A DNA stretch of 64,000 nt from Xanthobacteraceae bacterium. GTDB taxonomy: Bacteria; Pseudomonadota; Alphaproteobacteria; Rhizobiales; Xanthobacteraceae. Position 1 is the stretch's first letter; each line of letters starts with the position of its first letter. Shown piece by piece: positions 37,358 to 46,947 of this stretch. The notes below the pieces were generated by a model. That model was not told the DNA's origin. It saw nothing but the letters and a program-made list of their open reading frames with translations, and searched no databases. Location of the stretch: the NCBI GenBank assembly GCA_024508855.1, contig JANINJ010000082.1, forward strand, positions 62,001 to 126,000, in the 5' to 3' direction. Made by a program: the position numbers and the translations under genes.

Positions 37358-37578
37358 GGTTTCAATCGGTCCTGGCCGGTTCCGTGGCGTCCCGTTGCGG
37401 CGCAAACGGCGCGGCCGCAAGGCGGGAAAACGTGAATTTCAGGGTGGTTACGTCGAATTCCGCCGGCGTGCAATGGTTCGGCAAGCTGCGGCTGCTTATA
37501 CTGTGTACAGACAAGTCGGTTGCGGCCGTGGCGGCCCCAATCCCTTGTTAAGGTCAGGCGGGAAGCCGGGAACGTCGC

Positions 37579-38130
37579 GTGAGCATTCCGAATATCATTA
37601 CTCTTGCTCGTATCCTGCTGGTCCCGTTCATCGTCTGGGCTATCGCCTCCGGCCAGATGGAAGTCGCTTTCGGCATCTTCGTCGTGGCGGGCGTCAGCGA
37701 TGCCATCGACGGCTTCCTTGCCAAGCGGTTCAATATGGCCAGTGAGCTCGGGGCGTTGCTCGACCCGCTGGCGGACAAGGCGTTGCTGGTCTCGATTTAT
37801 GTGGCGCTGGGAATCTGGGGTGCCTTTCCGCGCTGGATCGTCATCCTGGTGGTATCGCGCGACATCATGATCGTCGGCGCCGTGATTGTGTCATGGTTGT
37901 TCGGCAAGCCGATCCCGATGAAGCCCTTGATGGTCTCCAAGCTCAACACGGTGGCGCAGGTCGCGCTGGCGGCGCTGGTGCTGGCGGCCCTCGGTTTTGG
38001 TTTCAGGCCGTGGCCATATGAGGCTATCCTGATGGCCTGCGTGGCGGTGCTGACGCTGCTCTCGGTCGGCCTGTATCTGGTCGAGTGGGTGCGGCACATG
38101 AGCACCATCGAGCCATCCAGCGCAGAGTAA
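37579..38130 (+). CDS. CDP-alcohol phosphatidyltransferase (PgsA-like)
   Basis: 183 residues with about five membrane helices. The catalytic signature DxxDGxxA(K)R...GxxxDxxxD is complete: SDAIDGFLAKRFNMASELGALLDPLADK spans residues 39-66 (quoted in parts: DAIDG, LGALLDPLADK). Most likely makes phosphatidylglycerol phosphate or a related phospholipid. GTG start. Adjacent to the HdaA-like gene, an order conserved in this group (PurM/PurN divergent, then CDP-alcohol transferase, then the DnaA-like protein, then ppk). Confidence 0.88.
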   Translation: MSIPNIITLARILLVPFIVWAIASGQMEVAFGIFVVAGVSDAIDGFLAKRFNMASELGALLDPLADKALLVSIYVALGIWGAFPRWIVILVVSRDIMIVGAVIVSWLFGKPIPMKPLMVSKLNTVAQVALAALVLAALGFGFRPWPYEAILMACVAVLTLLSVGLYLVEWVRHMSTIEPSSAE

Positions 38131-38159
38131 TGCCGGTCGATCCGGGACGGAGTAATCGC

Positions 38160-38852
38160 GTGTCAGCCGGCCAGCCTCGCCAACTCGCATTCGAGCTGTC
38201 GCATGCCGAAAGCCTGACTCGCGACGATTTTCTGGAAGGCCCTGCCAATGCCGCCGGACTGGCGCTGATCGATGCCTGGCCGGACTGGCCGAACCGCGTG
38301 ATGATGCTGGTCGGGCCGGAAGGCTCCGGCAAAAGCCACCTGGCGGCGATATGGGCCGAGGCGGCCGGCGCCCGTTCGATCGCCGCCCATGCCTTGACGG
38401 CGACGGCCGTGCCGGGAGCGCTGGCGACAGGTGCGCTCGTGGTCGAGGACCTCGATCCGGCCAATCTTGACGAACGGGCGCTGTTTCACCTGCTCAACCT
38501 GGCACGCGAGGACGAAGCCTACGTCCTGCTGACCGGGCGGCAATTACCGTCTGTCTTCGAAGTCGGGCTACGCGACCTCAGGTCCCGTCTGCGCGCCATT
38601 CCGGTCGTCACGCTGATGCTGCCGGACGATCACCTTCTGCGGGCGCTGCTCGTCAAATTCTGCGCCGACCGCCAGATGACCGTGGACGAGGCGGTGGTTG
38701 GGTACCTTGCGAGCCGGATCGAGCGCTCGTTCGTGGCGGCGCGGAATACGGTGGAGCGCCTCGACGCAGAAGCCCTCCGATTGGGCCGGCCTGTGACCCG
38801 GGCGCTGGCCGCGGAGCTGCTGCGCGACGCCGCCGCGACCCGCGGCCGCTGA
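38160..38852 (+). CDS. hdaA: DnaA-like regulator, HdaA type
   Basis: 230 residues, a DnaA AAA+ domain without the DNA-binding C-terminus. HdaA promotes hydrolysis of DnaA-bound ATP with the sliding clamp and so limits initiation. QPRQLAFELSHAESL at the N-terminus holds the clamp-binding 'QxxLxF' type motif; the P-loop is VGPEGSGKSHLAA; VVEDLD is the Walker B region. Start chosen at GTG 38160, with CGGAG seven bases upstream; an ATG at 38130 overlapping the previous stop is the alternative. Directly follows the phosphatidyltransferase; acidic phospholipids also act on DnaA. Confidence 0.85.
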   Translation: MSAGQPRQLAFELSHAESLTRDDFLEGPANAAGLALIDAWPDWPNRVMMLVGPEGSGKSHLAAIWAEAAGARSIAAHALTATAVPGALATGALVVEDLDPANLDERALFHLLNLAREDEAYVLLTGRQLPSVFEVGLRDLRSRLRAIPVVTLMLPDDHLLRALLVKFCADRQMTVDEAVVGYLASRIERSFVAARNTVERLDAEALRLGRPVTRALAAELLRDAAATRGR

Positions 38853-38917
38853 GACCCTGTGCCACGGTTCGCGATTTGGAACCCGCCATCGGGCCGCCAC
38901 TTAATCTCGCATCGTCA

Positions 38918-38935
38918 ATGTCATTGAAACGTCAT
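38918..38935 (+). promoter_or_regulatory. Possible PhoB box upstream of ppk
   Basis: Two 7-base direct repeats, ATGTCAT and ACGTCAT, separated by four bases (TGAA), i.e. an 11-base period as in the pho box consensus CTGTCAT-N4-CTGTCAT. It lies 71 bases before the ppk start. Confidence 0.5.
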
Positions 38936-39006
38936 GTCGATAGAAGATGATTTGTGACGGCCGCCGTGGCCGATGCTGTATTTGCGCCGGGATGGACTAG
39001 TTTCTC

Positions 39007-41208
39007 ATGGATTCCGCACAAGCGATTGTTATCGAAGACAAAGTTCCGGAAGCGCTGATCGATTCGGCCGCGGCTTCCAGTCCAGACCGATTCATCAACC
39101 GAGAGCTATCCTGGCTGCATTTCAATCGGCGCGTTCTCGAGGAGTCCGTCAACACCGGCCACCCGTTGCTGGAGCGCGTGCGCTTTCTCTCGATTTCCGC
39201 CAACAATCTTGATGAATTCTTCATGGTGCGCGTTGCCGGTATCAAAGCGCAGGTCCGCGAAGGGATCCTTGAACGCAGCCCCGACGGGCTCACTCCGGCC
39301 GAGCAGCTTGTTGTCATCAATGAAATGGTGTCGCGGCTGGCCACCGATCAGCAGGCGATCTGGCGCGACCTGCGCGGAGACTTGAGAGAAGCCGGGATCG
39401 CCCTGGTTGAGGGCCGCGACGTCTCCAAGTCGGAACGGGCGTGGATCGAGGATCACTTCCTCCACAACATCTTTCCGCTGCTGACGCCGCTGGCGATCGA
39501 TCCGGCGCATCCGTTTCCGTTTATCCCCAGCCTCGGTTTCACCATTGCGCTGCATCTGGTGCGCGTCGCCGACGGCAAGCCGATGAACGCGTTGATCCGC
39601 ATGCCGGGCAAGATCGACCGGTTCATCCGTCTGCCGGCATCCGAGAAGGACAGCACCATCCGCCTGATGACGCTCGAGCACGCCACCGGTCTTTTCATCG
39701 GGCGGCTGTTCCCCGGCTATGTGGTCAAGGGGCAGGGTGCATTTCGCGTAATTCGCGACAGCGAACTGGAAATTGAGGAAGAAGCCGAAGATCTGGTCCG
39801 TCTGTTCGAAACTGCGCTGAAGCGCCGCCGCCGCGGGTCGGTGATCCGGCTTGAGATCGAGGCCACCATGCCGGAGGAACTCCGGGCCTTCGTGCAGCGT
39901 GCATTGGCGACCGCCGACGACGAGGTGCTGCTGGTCGATGGCGTACTGGCCATGAACGAGTTGTCGCAACTGACGCGGATCGACCGGGCCGATCTTGAAT
40001 TCGTGCCCTATGTGCCGCGCCATCCGGAGCGTGTACGCGATCATGGCGGCGATATCTTCGCAGCGATCCGGCAGAAGGATCTGATCGTTCATCATCCTTA
40101 CGAGTCGTTCGACGTCGTCGTGCAGTTCCTGCAGCAGGCGGCGCGCGATCCCGACGTCGTTGCCATCAAACAGACGCTGTATCGGACATCGCGCGATTCC
40201 CCGATCGTGCGCACGCTTGTGGAGGCCGCGGAAGCCGGAAAGTCGGTCACGGCGCTGGTCGAACTCAAGGCGCGCTTCGATGAAGAGGCCAACATCCGCT
40301 GGGCCCGCGATCTTGAGCGCGCGGGCGTGCAGGTGGTCTATGGCTTCCTCGAATTAAAGACGCACGCGAAACTGTCGCTCGTGGTGCGGCGCGAAGGCGG
40401 TAGCCTGACGACCTATGTTCACACCGGCACCGGCAACTATCATCCGGTAACGGCGCGCATCTATACCGACCTGTCCTATTTCACATCGGACCCGATCATC
40501 GGGCGCGACGCGGCGCGCGTGTTCAATTTCATCACCGGCTATGCGGAGCCGAGCGATATCGAAAAGATGGCGGTATCGCCGATCACCTTGCGCAAGCGGA
40601 TCATCTCTCACATTCACGGCGAGATCGCCTTCGCAAAGCAGGGCAAGCCCGCCGCGATCTGGATGAAGATGAATTCGCTGGTCGATCCCGAGATCATCGA
40701 TGCGCTGTATGAAGCATCGCAGGCCGGCGTCTCGATCGAGCTGGTGGTGCGCGGCATCTGCTGCCTGCGACCGGGGGTTCCGGGATTGTCGGAGAACATC
40801 CGCGTCAAATCCGTGATCGGCCGGTTCCTCGAACATGGCCGAATCTACTGCTTCGGCATGGGCCACAGCATGCCGGGACCCAAGGCGGCTGTGTATATCT
40901 CTTCCGCCGATATGATGCCCCGCAACCTCGATCGTCGCGTCGAGGTGTTGTGTCCGTTGCAAAATCCCACGGTGCATCAGCAGGTTCTCGAGCAGATCAT
41001 GGTCGCGAACCTGAAGGATACCGAGCAGAGCTGGCAATTGTTGCCGGATGGATCGTCAACGCGTATGAAGGCGGCGAAAGGCGAGGAGCCTTTCAATCTG
41101 CATAATTACTTCATGACGAATCCGAGTCTGTCTGGCCGTGGAAAGTCGCTCAAGGAATCATCGCCGCGGCGCCTTACGCGCCGGTCCGAACGCCACCCAT
41201 CCTCTTAA
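39007..41208 (+). CDS. ppk: Polyphosphate kinase 1
   Basis: 733 residues, typical PPK1 length. Makes long-chain polyphosphate from ATP. The four domains are recognisable: N-domain starting [19 protein letters not shown]; head domain; catalytic C1 with the autophosphorylated histidine His453 in [10 protein letters not shown] and the preceding VYGFLELK; and C2 with the second histidine in [11 protein letters not shown] and [16 protein letters not shown] possible pho box lies upstream. ppx follows 12 bases later, so synthesis and degradation of polyphosphate are coupled in one operon. Confidence 0.97.
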   Translation: MDSAQAIVIEDKVPEALIDSAAASSPDRFINRELSWLHFNRRVLEESVNTGHPLLERVRFLSISANNLDEFFMVRVAGIKAQVREGILERSPDGLTPAEQLVVINEMVSRLATDQQAIWRDLRGDLREAGIALVEGRDVSKSERAWIEDHFLHNIFPLLTPLAIDPAHPFPFIPSLGFTIALHLVRVADGKPMNALIRMPGKIDRFIRLPASEKDSTIRLMTLEHATGLFIGRLFPGYVVKGQGAFRVIRDSELEIEEEAEDLVRLFETALKRRRRGSVIRLEIEATMPEELRAFVQRALATADDEVLLVDGVLAMNELSQLTRIDRADLEFVPYVPRHPERVRDHGGDIFAAIRQKDLIVHHPYESFDVVVQFLQQAARDPDVVAIKQTLYRTSRDSPIVRTLVEAAEAGKSVTALVELKARFDEEANIRWARDLERAGVQVVYGFLELKTHAKLSLVVRREGGSLTTYVHTGTGNYHPVTARIYTDLSYFTSDPIIGRDAARVFNFITGYAEPSDIEKMAVSPITLRKRIISHIHGEIAFAKQGKPAAIWMKMNSLVDPEIIDALYEASQAGVSIELVVRGICCLRPGVPGLSENIRVKSVIGRFLEHGRIYCFGMGHSMPGPKAAVYISSADMMPRNLDRRVEVLCPLQNPTVHQQVLEQIMVANLKDTEQSWQLLPDGSSTRMKAAKGEEPFNLHNYFMTNPSLSGRGKSLKESSPRRLTRRSERHPSS

Positions 41209-41220
41209 GGATTCTGCCTA

Positions 41221-42726
41221 GTGGCAGTGCGGAGGCGTAGACGCGCGCCCTGCGTAGCCGTGATCGACATCGGGTCGAACTCGGTGCGTCTCGTTGTTTA
41301 CGAGTCGCTTGCACGCAGTCTTGTTACGATTTTCAACGAGAAAGCGTTGTGCGGTCTCGGCCGCGAAGTGCAGAGCACCGGCCTGCTGGCGCCGGATGCG
41401 GTGAAGAAGGCGCTGACGGCGCTGCGCCGTTTCCGTGCACTGTGCCGGGTGATGAGGGTGGGACGCGTTTATGCGATCGCCACCGCGGCGTGCCGCGATG
41501 CAAGCAACGGCCCTGAATTTATCGCGAAGGCTCAACGCATCTGCGGTGTGCCGATCGAGGTGCTTTCCGGAAAGCGGGAAGCCAGGCTGTCGGCGCTCGG
41601 CGTCGCATCGGGTGTTTACAAGCCGAACGGGATCGTCGGCGATCTCGGTGGCGGTTCGCTGGAATTGATCGACGTTCGGGGCAATCGTCTCAGCCGTGGA
41701 GTTACGTTGCCGCTGGGCAGTCTGGCACTGCAAGATGCCTCGCAAAAGTCGATGAAGAAGGCGGAGCGGATCGTCAAGGCCGCACTGACGCCGCTGACCG
41801 AATTGAAGGCAGGAGCCGGCCGCACATTCTATGCGGTTGGTGGGACATGGCGCGCGCTGGCGCGCATCCATATCATCCAGAGCGGCTATCCGCTACATGT
41901 CATGCACGGCTATACGCTGCCGGCTGCCGATGCATTGACGTTCGTGCGCCGGGTGCGTCGTCTGGCTGCGGCCAACACGCTCGCGAATGTCGAGGAGATC
42001 GCCGAGGCCCGACAGCCGTTGCTGGCCTACGCGGCGCTGGTGCTCGAACACGTCATTCGCATCGCGGAGCCCAAGGACATTGTCTTCTCGACCTACGGCG
42101 TGCGCGAAGGTCTGATGCACGAGATGCTGTCGGAAACGGAGCGGACCAAGGATGGTTTGATCTGTGCCGCGCAAACCCTGAATGAATTGCTGTCGCGATC
42201 TTCGCATCACGCTCAGGAATTGATCGCGTGGACCGACCGCTTCGTGCGGATCGCAAAGCTCAAGGAAACACCGGAAGAACGCCGCCTGCGGCACGTCGCC
42301 TGCCTGTTGTCCGATATCGGCTGGCGGGTACATCCGGACTATCGCGGCGAGCAGACGCTCAATCTGATCTGCAACGGCAACTTCGGCGCGATCACCCATC
42401 AGGGCCGGGCATTCGTCGCGCTCTCGGTGTTCTATCGCTACGCGGGACTGCGGGAAGAGAACGAGCCGCCGCCGGCGGTGCGCGCATTGGTGTCGCCAGC
42501 CATGATCGAGCGGGCGCGGGTTCTGGGCGCAGCTTTCCGCGTGGCGCATCTGATCTCGGCGGCGCGGCCGGGAGTCCTGCCGGCGACGCATTTCCGCAGC
42601 GACGGACGCAAGCTGACGCTGGTGTTCGAGCATCGCATGGTGGATCTGGTGGCCGACCGCGTCGGCAGCCGTTTCAAGCAACTGGCGCGGCTTGTCGGTC
42701 GATCCGGTTCGATCGTGCGTCGCTGA
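41221..42726 (+). CDS. ppx: Exopolyphosphatase / Ppx-GppA phosphatase
   Basis: 501 residues. ASKHA fold: CVAVIDIGSNSVRLVVYE is the first phosphate loop (near residue 12) and GIVGDLGGGSLELIDV the second. An HD-like C-terminal domain follows after about residue 310. The GTG start is 12 bases after ppk, with AAGGA upstream. Degrades polyphosphate, or hydrolyses pppGpp if it acts as GppA; the operon with ppk favours the first. Confidence 0.93.
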   Translation: MAVRRRRRAPCVAVIDIGSNSVRLVVYESLARSLVTIFNEKALCGLGREVQSTGLLAPDAVKKALTALRRFRALCRVMRVGRVYAIATAACRDASNGPEFIAKAQRICGVPIEVLSGKREARLSALGVASGVYKPNGIVGDLGGGSLELIDVRGNRLSRGVTLPLGSLALQDASQKSMKKAERIVKAALTPLTELKAGAGRTFYAVGGTWRALARIHIIQSGYPLHVMHGYTLPAADALTFVRRVRRLAAANTLANVEEIAEARQPLLAYAALVLEHVIRIAEPKDIVFSTYGVREGLMHEMLSETERTKDGLICAAQTLNELLSRSSHHAQELIAWTDRFVRIAKLKETPEERRLRHVACLLSDIGWRVHPDYRGEQTLNLICNGNFGAITHQGRAFVALSVFYRYAGLREENEPPPAVRALVSPAMIERARVLGAAFRVAHLISAARPGVLPATHFRSDGRKLTLVFEHRMVDLVADRVGSRFKQLARLVGRSGSIVRR

Positions 42727-42941
42727 TCCTGCGTTAGCGCTGCATCGCCGATGCAAAGCGTCACATCCGGTATTCACCGATGATTGAATGATGCGCTGGG
42801 CTCAAAGCTGCTTCGTGTGCGTTGAATAGCGTGTGCCGTTTCAAACCTGCGCACACGTGCCGAGACTTCGTCGCGGGGGCGGGACCTGGACTCTGCCGAT
42901 ATCTTCACCGCGCATGACGCACCTCGGACGTGGAGCGAACC

Positions 42942-43607
42942 ATGACCCACACTTCATCGTCGTCGCTCACGACAACGTCAAAACCATCTTCGACCGATCC
43001 ATCGCGACGTGACTTCCTCTATGTCGCGACAGCCTGCGCCGGAGCGGTCGGCATCGCCGCGTCGCTCGTGCCGTTCATTTCCCAACTGGAGCCGGATCAG
43101 GCAACGCTTGCCGCAGGCGGGCCTGTCGACCTCGACCTCGCCAAGGTGCAACCCGGCCAGCAGGTCGTGGTGACCTGGCGCGGACGACCAATCTTCGTGA
43201 TCAACCGGCCAGCGAACGCGATGGCCACGCTTCAGGATCCGAAACTGCTGGCGCAACTGGCCGATCCCCAGTCGCAAGAACTGCAGCAACCGCCTTACGC
43301 GGAAAACTGGCACCGGTCGGTGAACCCGACCTATGGCGTGTTCGTCGGTATCTGCACCCATCTCGGCTGCATTCCGATGTACTATCCCGATCCAAATCCT
43401 TCGGAGCCGGTGTCGAACTGGTTGGGTGGCTATTTCTGTCCGTGCCACGGATCGAAATACGATCTCGCCGGCCGGGTGTTTCACGGCGTGCCGGCGCCGT
43501 ACAATCTGCCGGTGCCGCCGTATCGCTACGTCAATGCAACGACACTGCGGGTTGGAGAAAATCCGCCGGATTCTCAGTTCGAATTTTCAAGTATCCGACA
43601 GATCTAG
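42942..43607 (+). CDS. petA: Rieske iron-sulfur protein of a bc1-type complex (orphan)
   Basis: 221 residues. Ubiquinol-cytochrome c reductase Rieske subunit: a Tat signal-anchor ([20 protein letters not shown], 21-40) and the cluster-binding loops CTHLGC (138-143) and CPCHGS (166-171). Ligands are Cys138, His140, Cys166 and His169, with a disulfide Cys143-Cys168. TGGAG lies seven bases before the ATG. Cytochrome b and c1 genes, normally directly downstream, are absent here; the next gene is the convergent rnd, overlapping by four bases. Either petBC is elsewhere or this is a second Rieske copy. Confidence 0.9.
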   Translation: MTHTSSSSLTTTSKPSSTDPSRRDFLYVATACAGAVGIAASLVPFISQLEPDQATLAAGGPVDLDLAKVQPGQQVVVTWRGRPIFVINRPANAMATLQDPKLLAQLADPQSQELQQPPYAENWHRSVNPTYGVFVGICTHLGCIPMYYPDPNPSEPVSNWLGGYFCPCHGSKYDLAGRVFHGVPAPYNLPVPPYRYVNATTLRVGENPPDSQFEFSSIRQI

Positions 43608-44767
43608 GACTGAGGCTGGCGATCCCGATCCACCCGGACGACGCGGCCTTTCTCGATCGCCAAAGACAGTCGGCCATGCTTGAGGGCCAAGGCGGCGTCG
43701 CCAAATAGTTCGCGTCGCCAGCCGTGCAATGCACCAACGTCGGCGTTGTCATCGGCGGCGATCTGTTCGAGATCGTCGACAGTCGCGATGACTTTGCTTG
43801 CGACGGCGTAGCGTTCCGACGTCATCCGCAGCAGGACTTTCAGCAATTCGACAGTGGCGGAGCCGTTGGAGTTGCCGCGTGGCCTTTCGATCTTCGGTAA
43901 TGTTTGCGGATCGCGCGCTATACCGCGCTGCACGGCGGCGACGATATCGGTGCCCCATTTCGAACGGTCGAAGCCCTTGGGCAGCGAGCGCAGCCCGGCA
44001 AGCCGCTCCAGGCTCGTCGGCGCATGGGTCGCGATATCCCCGACCGCATCGTCCTTGAGGATGCGCGAGCGGGGCACGTCCCGGGTCTGGGCTTCCTTTT
44101 CGCGCCAGGCCGCGACCTCCATCAGCACTGCCAGTTCTTTCGGCTTGCGGACCCGCGATTTCAATCGCTCCCAGGCCCGTTCGGGATCGGCGTCATAGGT
44201 CCGGGGCGAGGTCAGGACTTCCATCTCCTCGCTGACCCAGTCGCTGCGCTTGCGTTTCTTCAGATCGGCGTCCAGCGCGGCAAAGACATCTCGCAGATGG
44301 GTGACGTCGGACACCGCGTAATGGACCTGCTCCTCGGTCAGCGGACGACGCGACCAATCAGTGAAGCGATGAGTCTTGTCGGGGCGATGACCGGTGACCC
44401 GCTCGACCAGTTGGTCGTAGGCAATCGAATCGCCGTAGCCCAGCACCATGGCCGCGACCTGGGTGTCGAATACCGGGTGCGGCACGATGCCGGCGCGGTG
44501 CCAAATGATCTCGATGTCCTGGCGGGCGGCGTGGAATACCTTGAGCACGTTCTCGTTGGCCATCAGGTCGAAAAATGGCTTCAGATCGATGCCGTCGGCG
44601 AGGGTGTCGATCACCACGGCCTCATCGGCGCTGGCCATCTGGACGACGCAGAGCAGCGGATAGTAGGTCGTCTCCCGCAGGAATTCCGTATCGACGGTGA
44701 TGACGGGGAAGCGGGCGAGGCGGGTACAGACGTCGGCGAGTTCGGCGGTCGTGGTAATCAGGTCCAT
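43604..44767 (-). CDS. rnd: Ribonuclease D
   Basis: A 3'-5' exonuclease that trims tRNA precursors. 387 residues: DEDDy domain first (VDTEFLRE carrying the first Asp/Glu pair, [11 protein letters not shown] with the third Asp, YAVSDVTHL with the catalytic Tyr and last Asp) followed by an HRDC domain ([30 protein letters not shown]). The chosen ATG at 44767 gives the family N-terminus [10 protein letters not shown]; the frame extends upstream but overlaps the aspS promoter. Divergent from aspS. Confidence 0.94.
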   Translation of the reverse strand: MDLITTTAELADVCTRLARFPVITVDTEFLRETTYYPLLCVVQMASADEAVVIDTLADGIDLKPFFDLMANENVLKVFHAARQDIEIIWHRAGIVPHPVFDTQVAAMVLGYGDSIAYDQLVERVTGHRPDKTHRFTDWSRRPLTEEQVHYAVSDVTHLRDVFAALDADLKKRKRSDWVSEEMEVLTSPRTYDADPERAWERLKSRVRKPKELAVLMEVAAWREKEAQTRDVPRSRILKDDAVGDIATHAPTSLERLAGLRSLPKGFDRSKWGTDIVAAVQRGIARDPQTLPKIERPRGNSNGSATVELLKVLLRMTSERYAVASKVIATVDDLEQIAADDNADVGALHGWRRELFGDAALALKHGRLSLAIEKGRVVRVDRDRQPQS

Positions 44768-44990
44768 CAGCGCTGCATAATCCTTCTTTTGGCGCTTGTC
44801 GCCATGCTTTCGACGCGGGGCGGCGTTGATTTTACCCCGCTTTTGCGCCCCTGCGGCACCCCCGGCAACCCCGAAATCACCTGCATTCGGTTGCCGCGCT
44901 CCATTGGCTCGGGTAAACCCTGACCTCCTGCGGGGCTTGCGCCAGCAACCTCGCGATTTCCGCTCCCTCTGGCGCCTTTTAGAGAATTCC

Positions 44991-46892
44991 ATGCATCGTT
45001 ACCGGTCCCATACCTGCGGCGCGTTGCGCGAAGCAAACATCGACCAGACCGTTCGCTTGTCGGGCTGGTGCCACCGCATTCGCGACCATGGCGGGTTACT
45101 GTTCATCGATCTCCGCGACCATTACGGGCTGACGCAATGCGTCGCCGATCCGGATTCGCCGGCCTTCAAGGACGCGGAAAAGCTGCGCGCCGAATGGGTG
45201 GTTCGCATCGATGGCAAGGTGCGCCGCCGTCCCGAGGGGACCGACAATCCGGAACTGCCGACTGGCGCGGTCGAGCTGTTCATCACCGAAATCGAGGTGC
45301 TGGGGCCGGCCGGCGAACTACCTCTGCCGGTGTTCGGCGAGCAGGAATACCCTGAAGACATAAGGCTTAAGTACCGTTTCCTCGACCTTCGTCGTGACAA
45401 GCTTCACCAGAACATCATGACCCGCGGCGCGATCGTCGATTCGATGCGCAAGCGCATGAAGGAACAGGGCTTCTTCGAATTCCAGACGCCGATCCTGACG
45501 GCCTCGTCGCCGGAAGGCGCGCGCGACTTCCTGGTGCCCAGCCGTATTCATCCCGGCAAGTTCTACGCGCTGCCGCAAGCGCCGCAGCAATACAAGCAAC
45601 TGCTGATGATGTCGGGTTTCGATCGCTACTTCCAGATCGCGCCGTGCTTTCGCGACGAAGACCCGCGCGCCGATCGGCTGCCCGGTGAGTTCTATCAACT
45701 CGACGTTGAAATGAGCTTCGTGACGCAGGAAGACGTCTTCGAGGCGATGGAGCCGGTGATCACCGGCGTGTTCGAGGATTTCGCCAACAGCAAGCCGGTG
45801 ACGAAGAACTGGCCGCGTATTTCGTACAGCGCTTCCATCCGTGCTTTTGGGACGGACAAACCTGATCTTCGCAATCCGCTAATGGTCCATGATGTCACGG
45901 ATATATTTCGTGGTGCTGGTTTCGGGGTTTTTGCTAGGGCGATTGAGAAAGACGCCCGCACGCGTGTATGGGCGATTCCTGCGCCAAAGGGCGGCTCGCG
46001 GGCATTTTGCGATCGAATTGATGATTGGGCCAAATCAGAGGGACAGCCGGGTCTTGCGTACATTTTCTGGCGAGACGACGGAGAGGGGGCGGGGCCAGTA
46101 GCGAAGAATATTGGGCCAAACCTTACGGGAATGCTTAAGTCTCAACTAAACGGACGATGCGGCTCTCATGTTCGAGTTCCTCTTCCAATTAACGAACAAG
46201 AATCTCTTGGGCAACTTTTTGCCGAAAACTTTCCCGTTGAAGTCGCGAATTTGTATCGAAACTTGCGGCCCAATGGATTGATGGAAGGAGACGCCGTATT
46301 TTTTGTCATGGGCGTGCCAGACAAAATCTATAAGTTCGCGGGTCTTGCCCGCTCTAAGATTGGCGAGGAATTGAACTTGATCGATAAGGATCAGTTCGCC
46401 TTGGCGTGGATCGTCGACTTCCCGATGTACGAGTACAACGAGGAAGACAAGAAGGTCGACTTCTCGCACAACCCCTTCTCGATGCCGCAGGGCGGGCTAG
46501 ATGCGTTGACCACGCAGGATCCGCTGACCATCATGGCATTCCAGTACGACATTACCTGTAACGGCTACGAAATCGCGTCCGGCGGTATTCGAAACCACCG
46601 GCCGGAAGCCATGGTGAAGGCATTCGAGATCGCGGGCTACGGCGAGAAGGACGTGGTCGAGCGCTTCGGCGGCATGTACCGCGCATTCCAGTACGGCGCG
46701 CCGCCGCATGGCGGCATGGCGGCGGGAGTCGATCGTATCGTCATGCTCCTGTGCGGGACCACCAATCTGCGCGAGATTTCGCTGTTCCCGATGAATCAGC
46801 GTGCCGAAGACTTGCTGATGGGTGCACCATCCGACGTCACGCCCAAACAGTTGCGTGAATTGCACATCAGGCTCAATCTCCCGCAGGATTGA
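44991..46892 (+). CDS. aspS: Aspartyl-tRNA synthetase with atypical, enlarged GAD domain
   Basis: Charges tRNA-Asp (and possibly tRNA-Asn). 633 residues; relatives usually have about 590. The N-terminal OB fold ([30 protein letters not shown]) and class II core (RDEDPRADR at 221-229; motif 3 near GVDRIVMLL) are normal. Residues about 284-463, the GAD insertion domain, are coded by DNA of lower GC with different codons, and residues 388-429 have no counterpart in the usual enzyme. The conserved flanks (SRAFCDR, then EGDAVFF and [16 protein letters not shown]) and all class II motifs are intact, and the frame is open. So it is probably functional. Start at 44991; the frame runs further upstream but without conserved residues. 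Confidence 0.95.
   Translation: MHRYRSHTCGALREANIDQTVRLSGWCHRIRDHGGLLFIDLRDHYGLTQCVADPDSPAFKDAEKLRAEWVVRIDGKVRRRPEGTDNPELPTGAVELFITEIEVLGPAGELPLPVFGEQEYPEDIRLKYRFLDLRRDKLHQNIMTRGAIVDSMRKRMKEQGFFEFQTPILTASSPEGARDFLVPSRIHPGKFYALPQAPQQYKQLLMMSGFDRYFQIAPCFRDEDPRADRLPGEFYQLDVEMSFVTQEDVFEAMEPVITGVFEDFANSKPVTKNWPRISYSASIRAFGTDKPDLRNPLMVHDVTDIFRGAGFGVFARAIEKDARTRVWAIPAPKGGSRAFCDRIDDWAKSEGQPGLAYIFWRDDGEGAGPVAKNIGPNLTGMLKSQLNGRCGSHVRVPLPINEQESLGQLFAENFPVEVANLYRNLRPNGLMEGDAVFFVMGVPDKIYKFAGLARSKIGEELNLIDKDQFALAWIVDFPMYEYNEEDKKVDFSHNPFSMPQGGLDALTTQDPLTIMAFQYDITCNGYEIASGGIRNHRPEAMVKAFEIAGYGEKDVVERFGGMYRAFQYGAPPHGGMAAGVDRIVMLLCGTTNLREISLFPMNQRAEDLLMGAPSDVTPKQLRELHIRLNLPQD
45840..46380 (+). other. Low-GC mosaic segment inside aspS
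   Basis: By hand count about 276 of 540 bases (51 percent) are G or C, falling to about 42-47 percent around 46141-46260, against about 60 percent just upstream. Codons such as CTA, TCT, CTT, GGA and AAT are frequent, unlike the neighbouring genes. The borders coincide with the GAD domain. No inverted repeats, transposase or stop codon, so it looks like homologous or domain-level recombination rather than an insertion element. The extra 126 bases lie at about 46152-46277. Confidence 0.8.
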
Positions 46893-46947
46893 GCTCCGGT
46901 CGACGGGTGTTGCCGGATCAGGACTGAGTTTGTTGGGGGAGAAGTAC

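Noticed and set aside
44796-44990. Upstream extension of the aspS frame
   Set aside because: Residues before 44991 are not like any AspRS, overlap the divergent rnd start, and the family N-terminus begins at MHRYRSH.
45840-46380. Low-GC aspS segment as an insertion element or intein
   Set aside because: Frame stays open, most of it aligns with the GAD domain, no terminal repeats, splice motifs or transposase.
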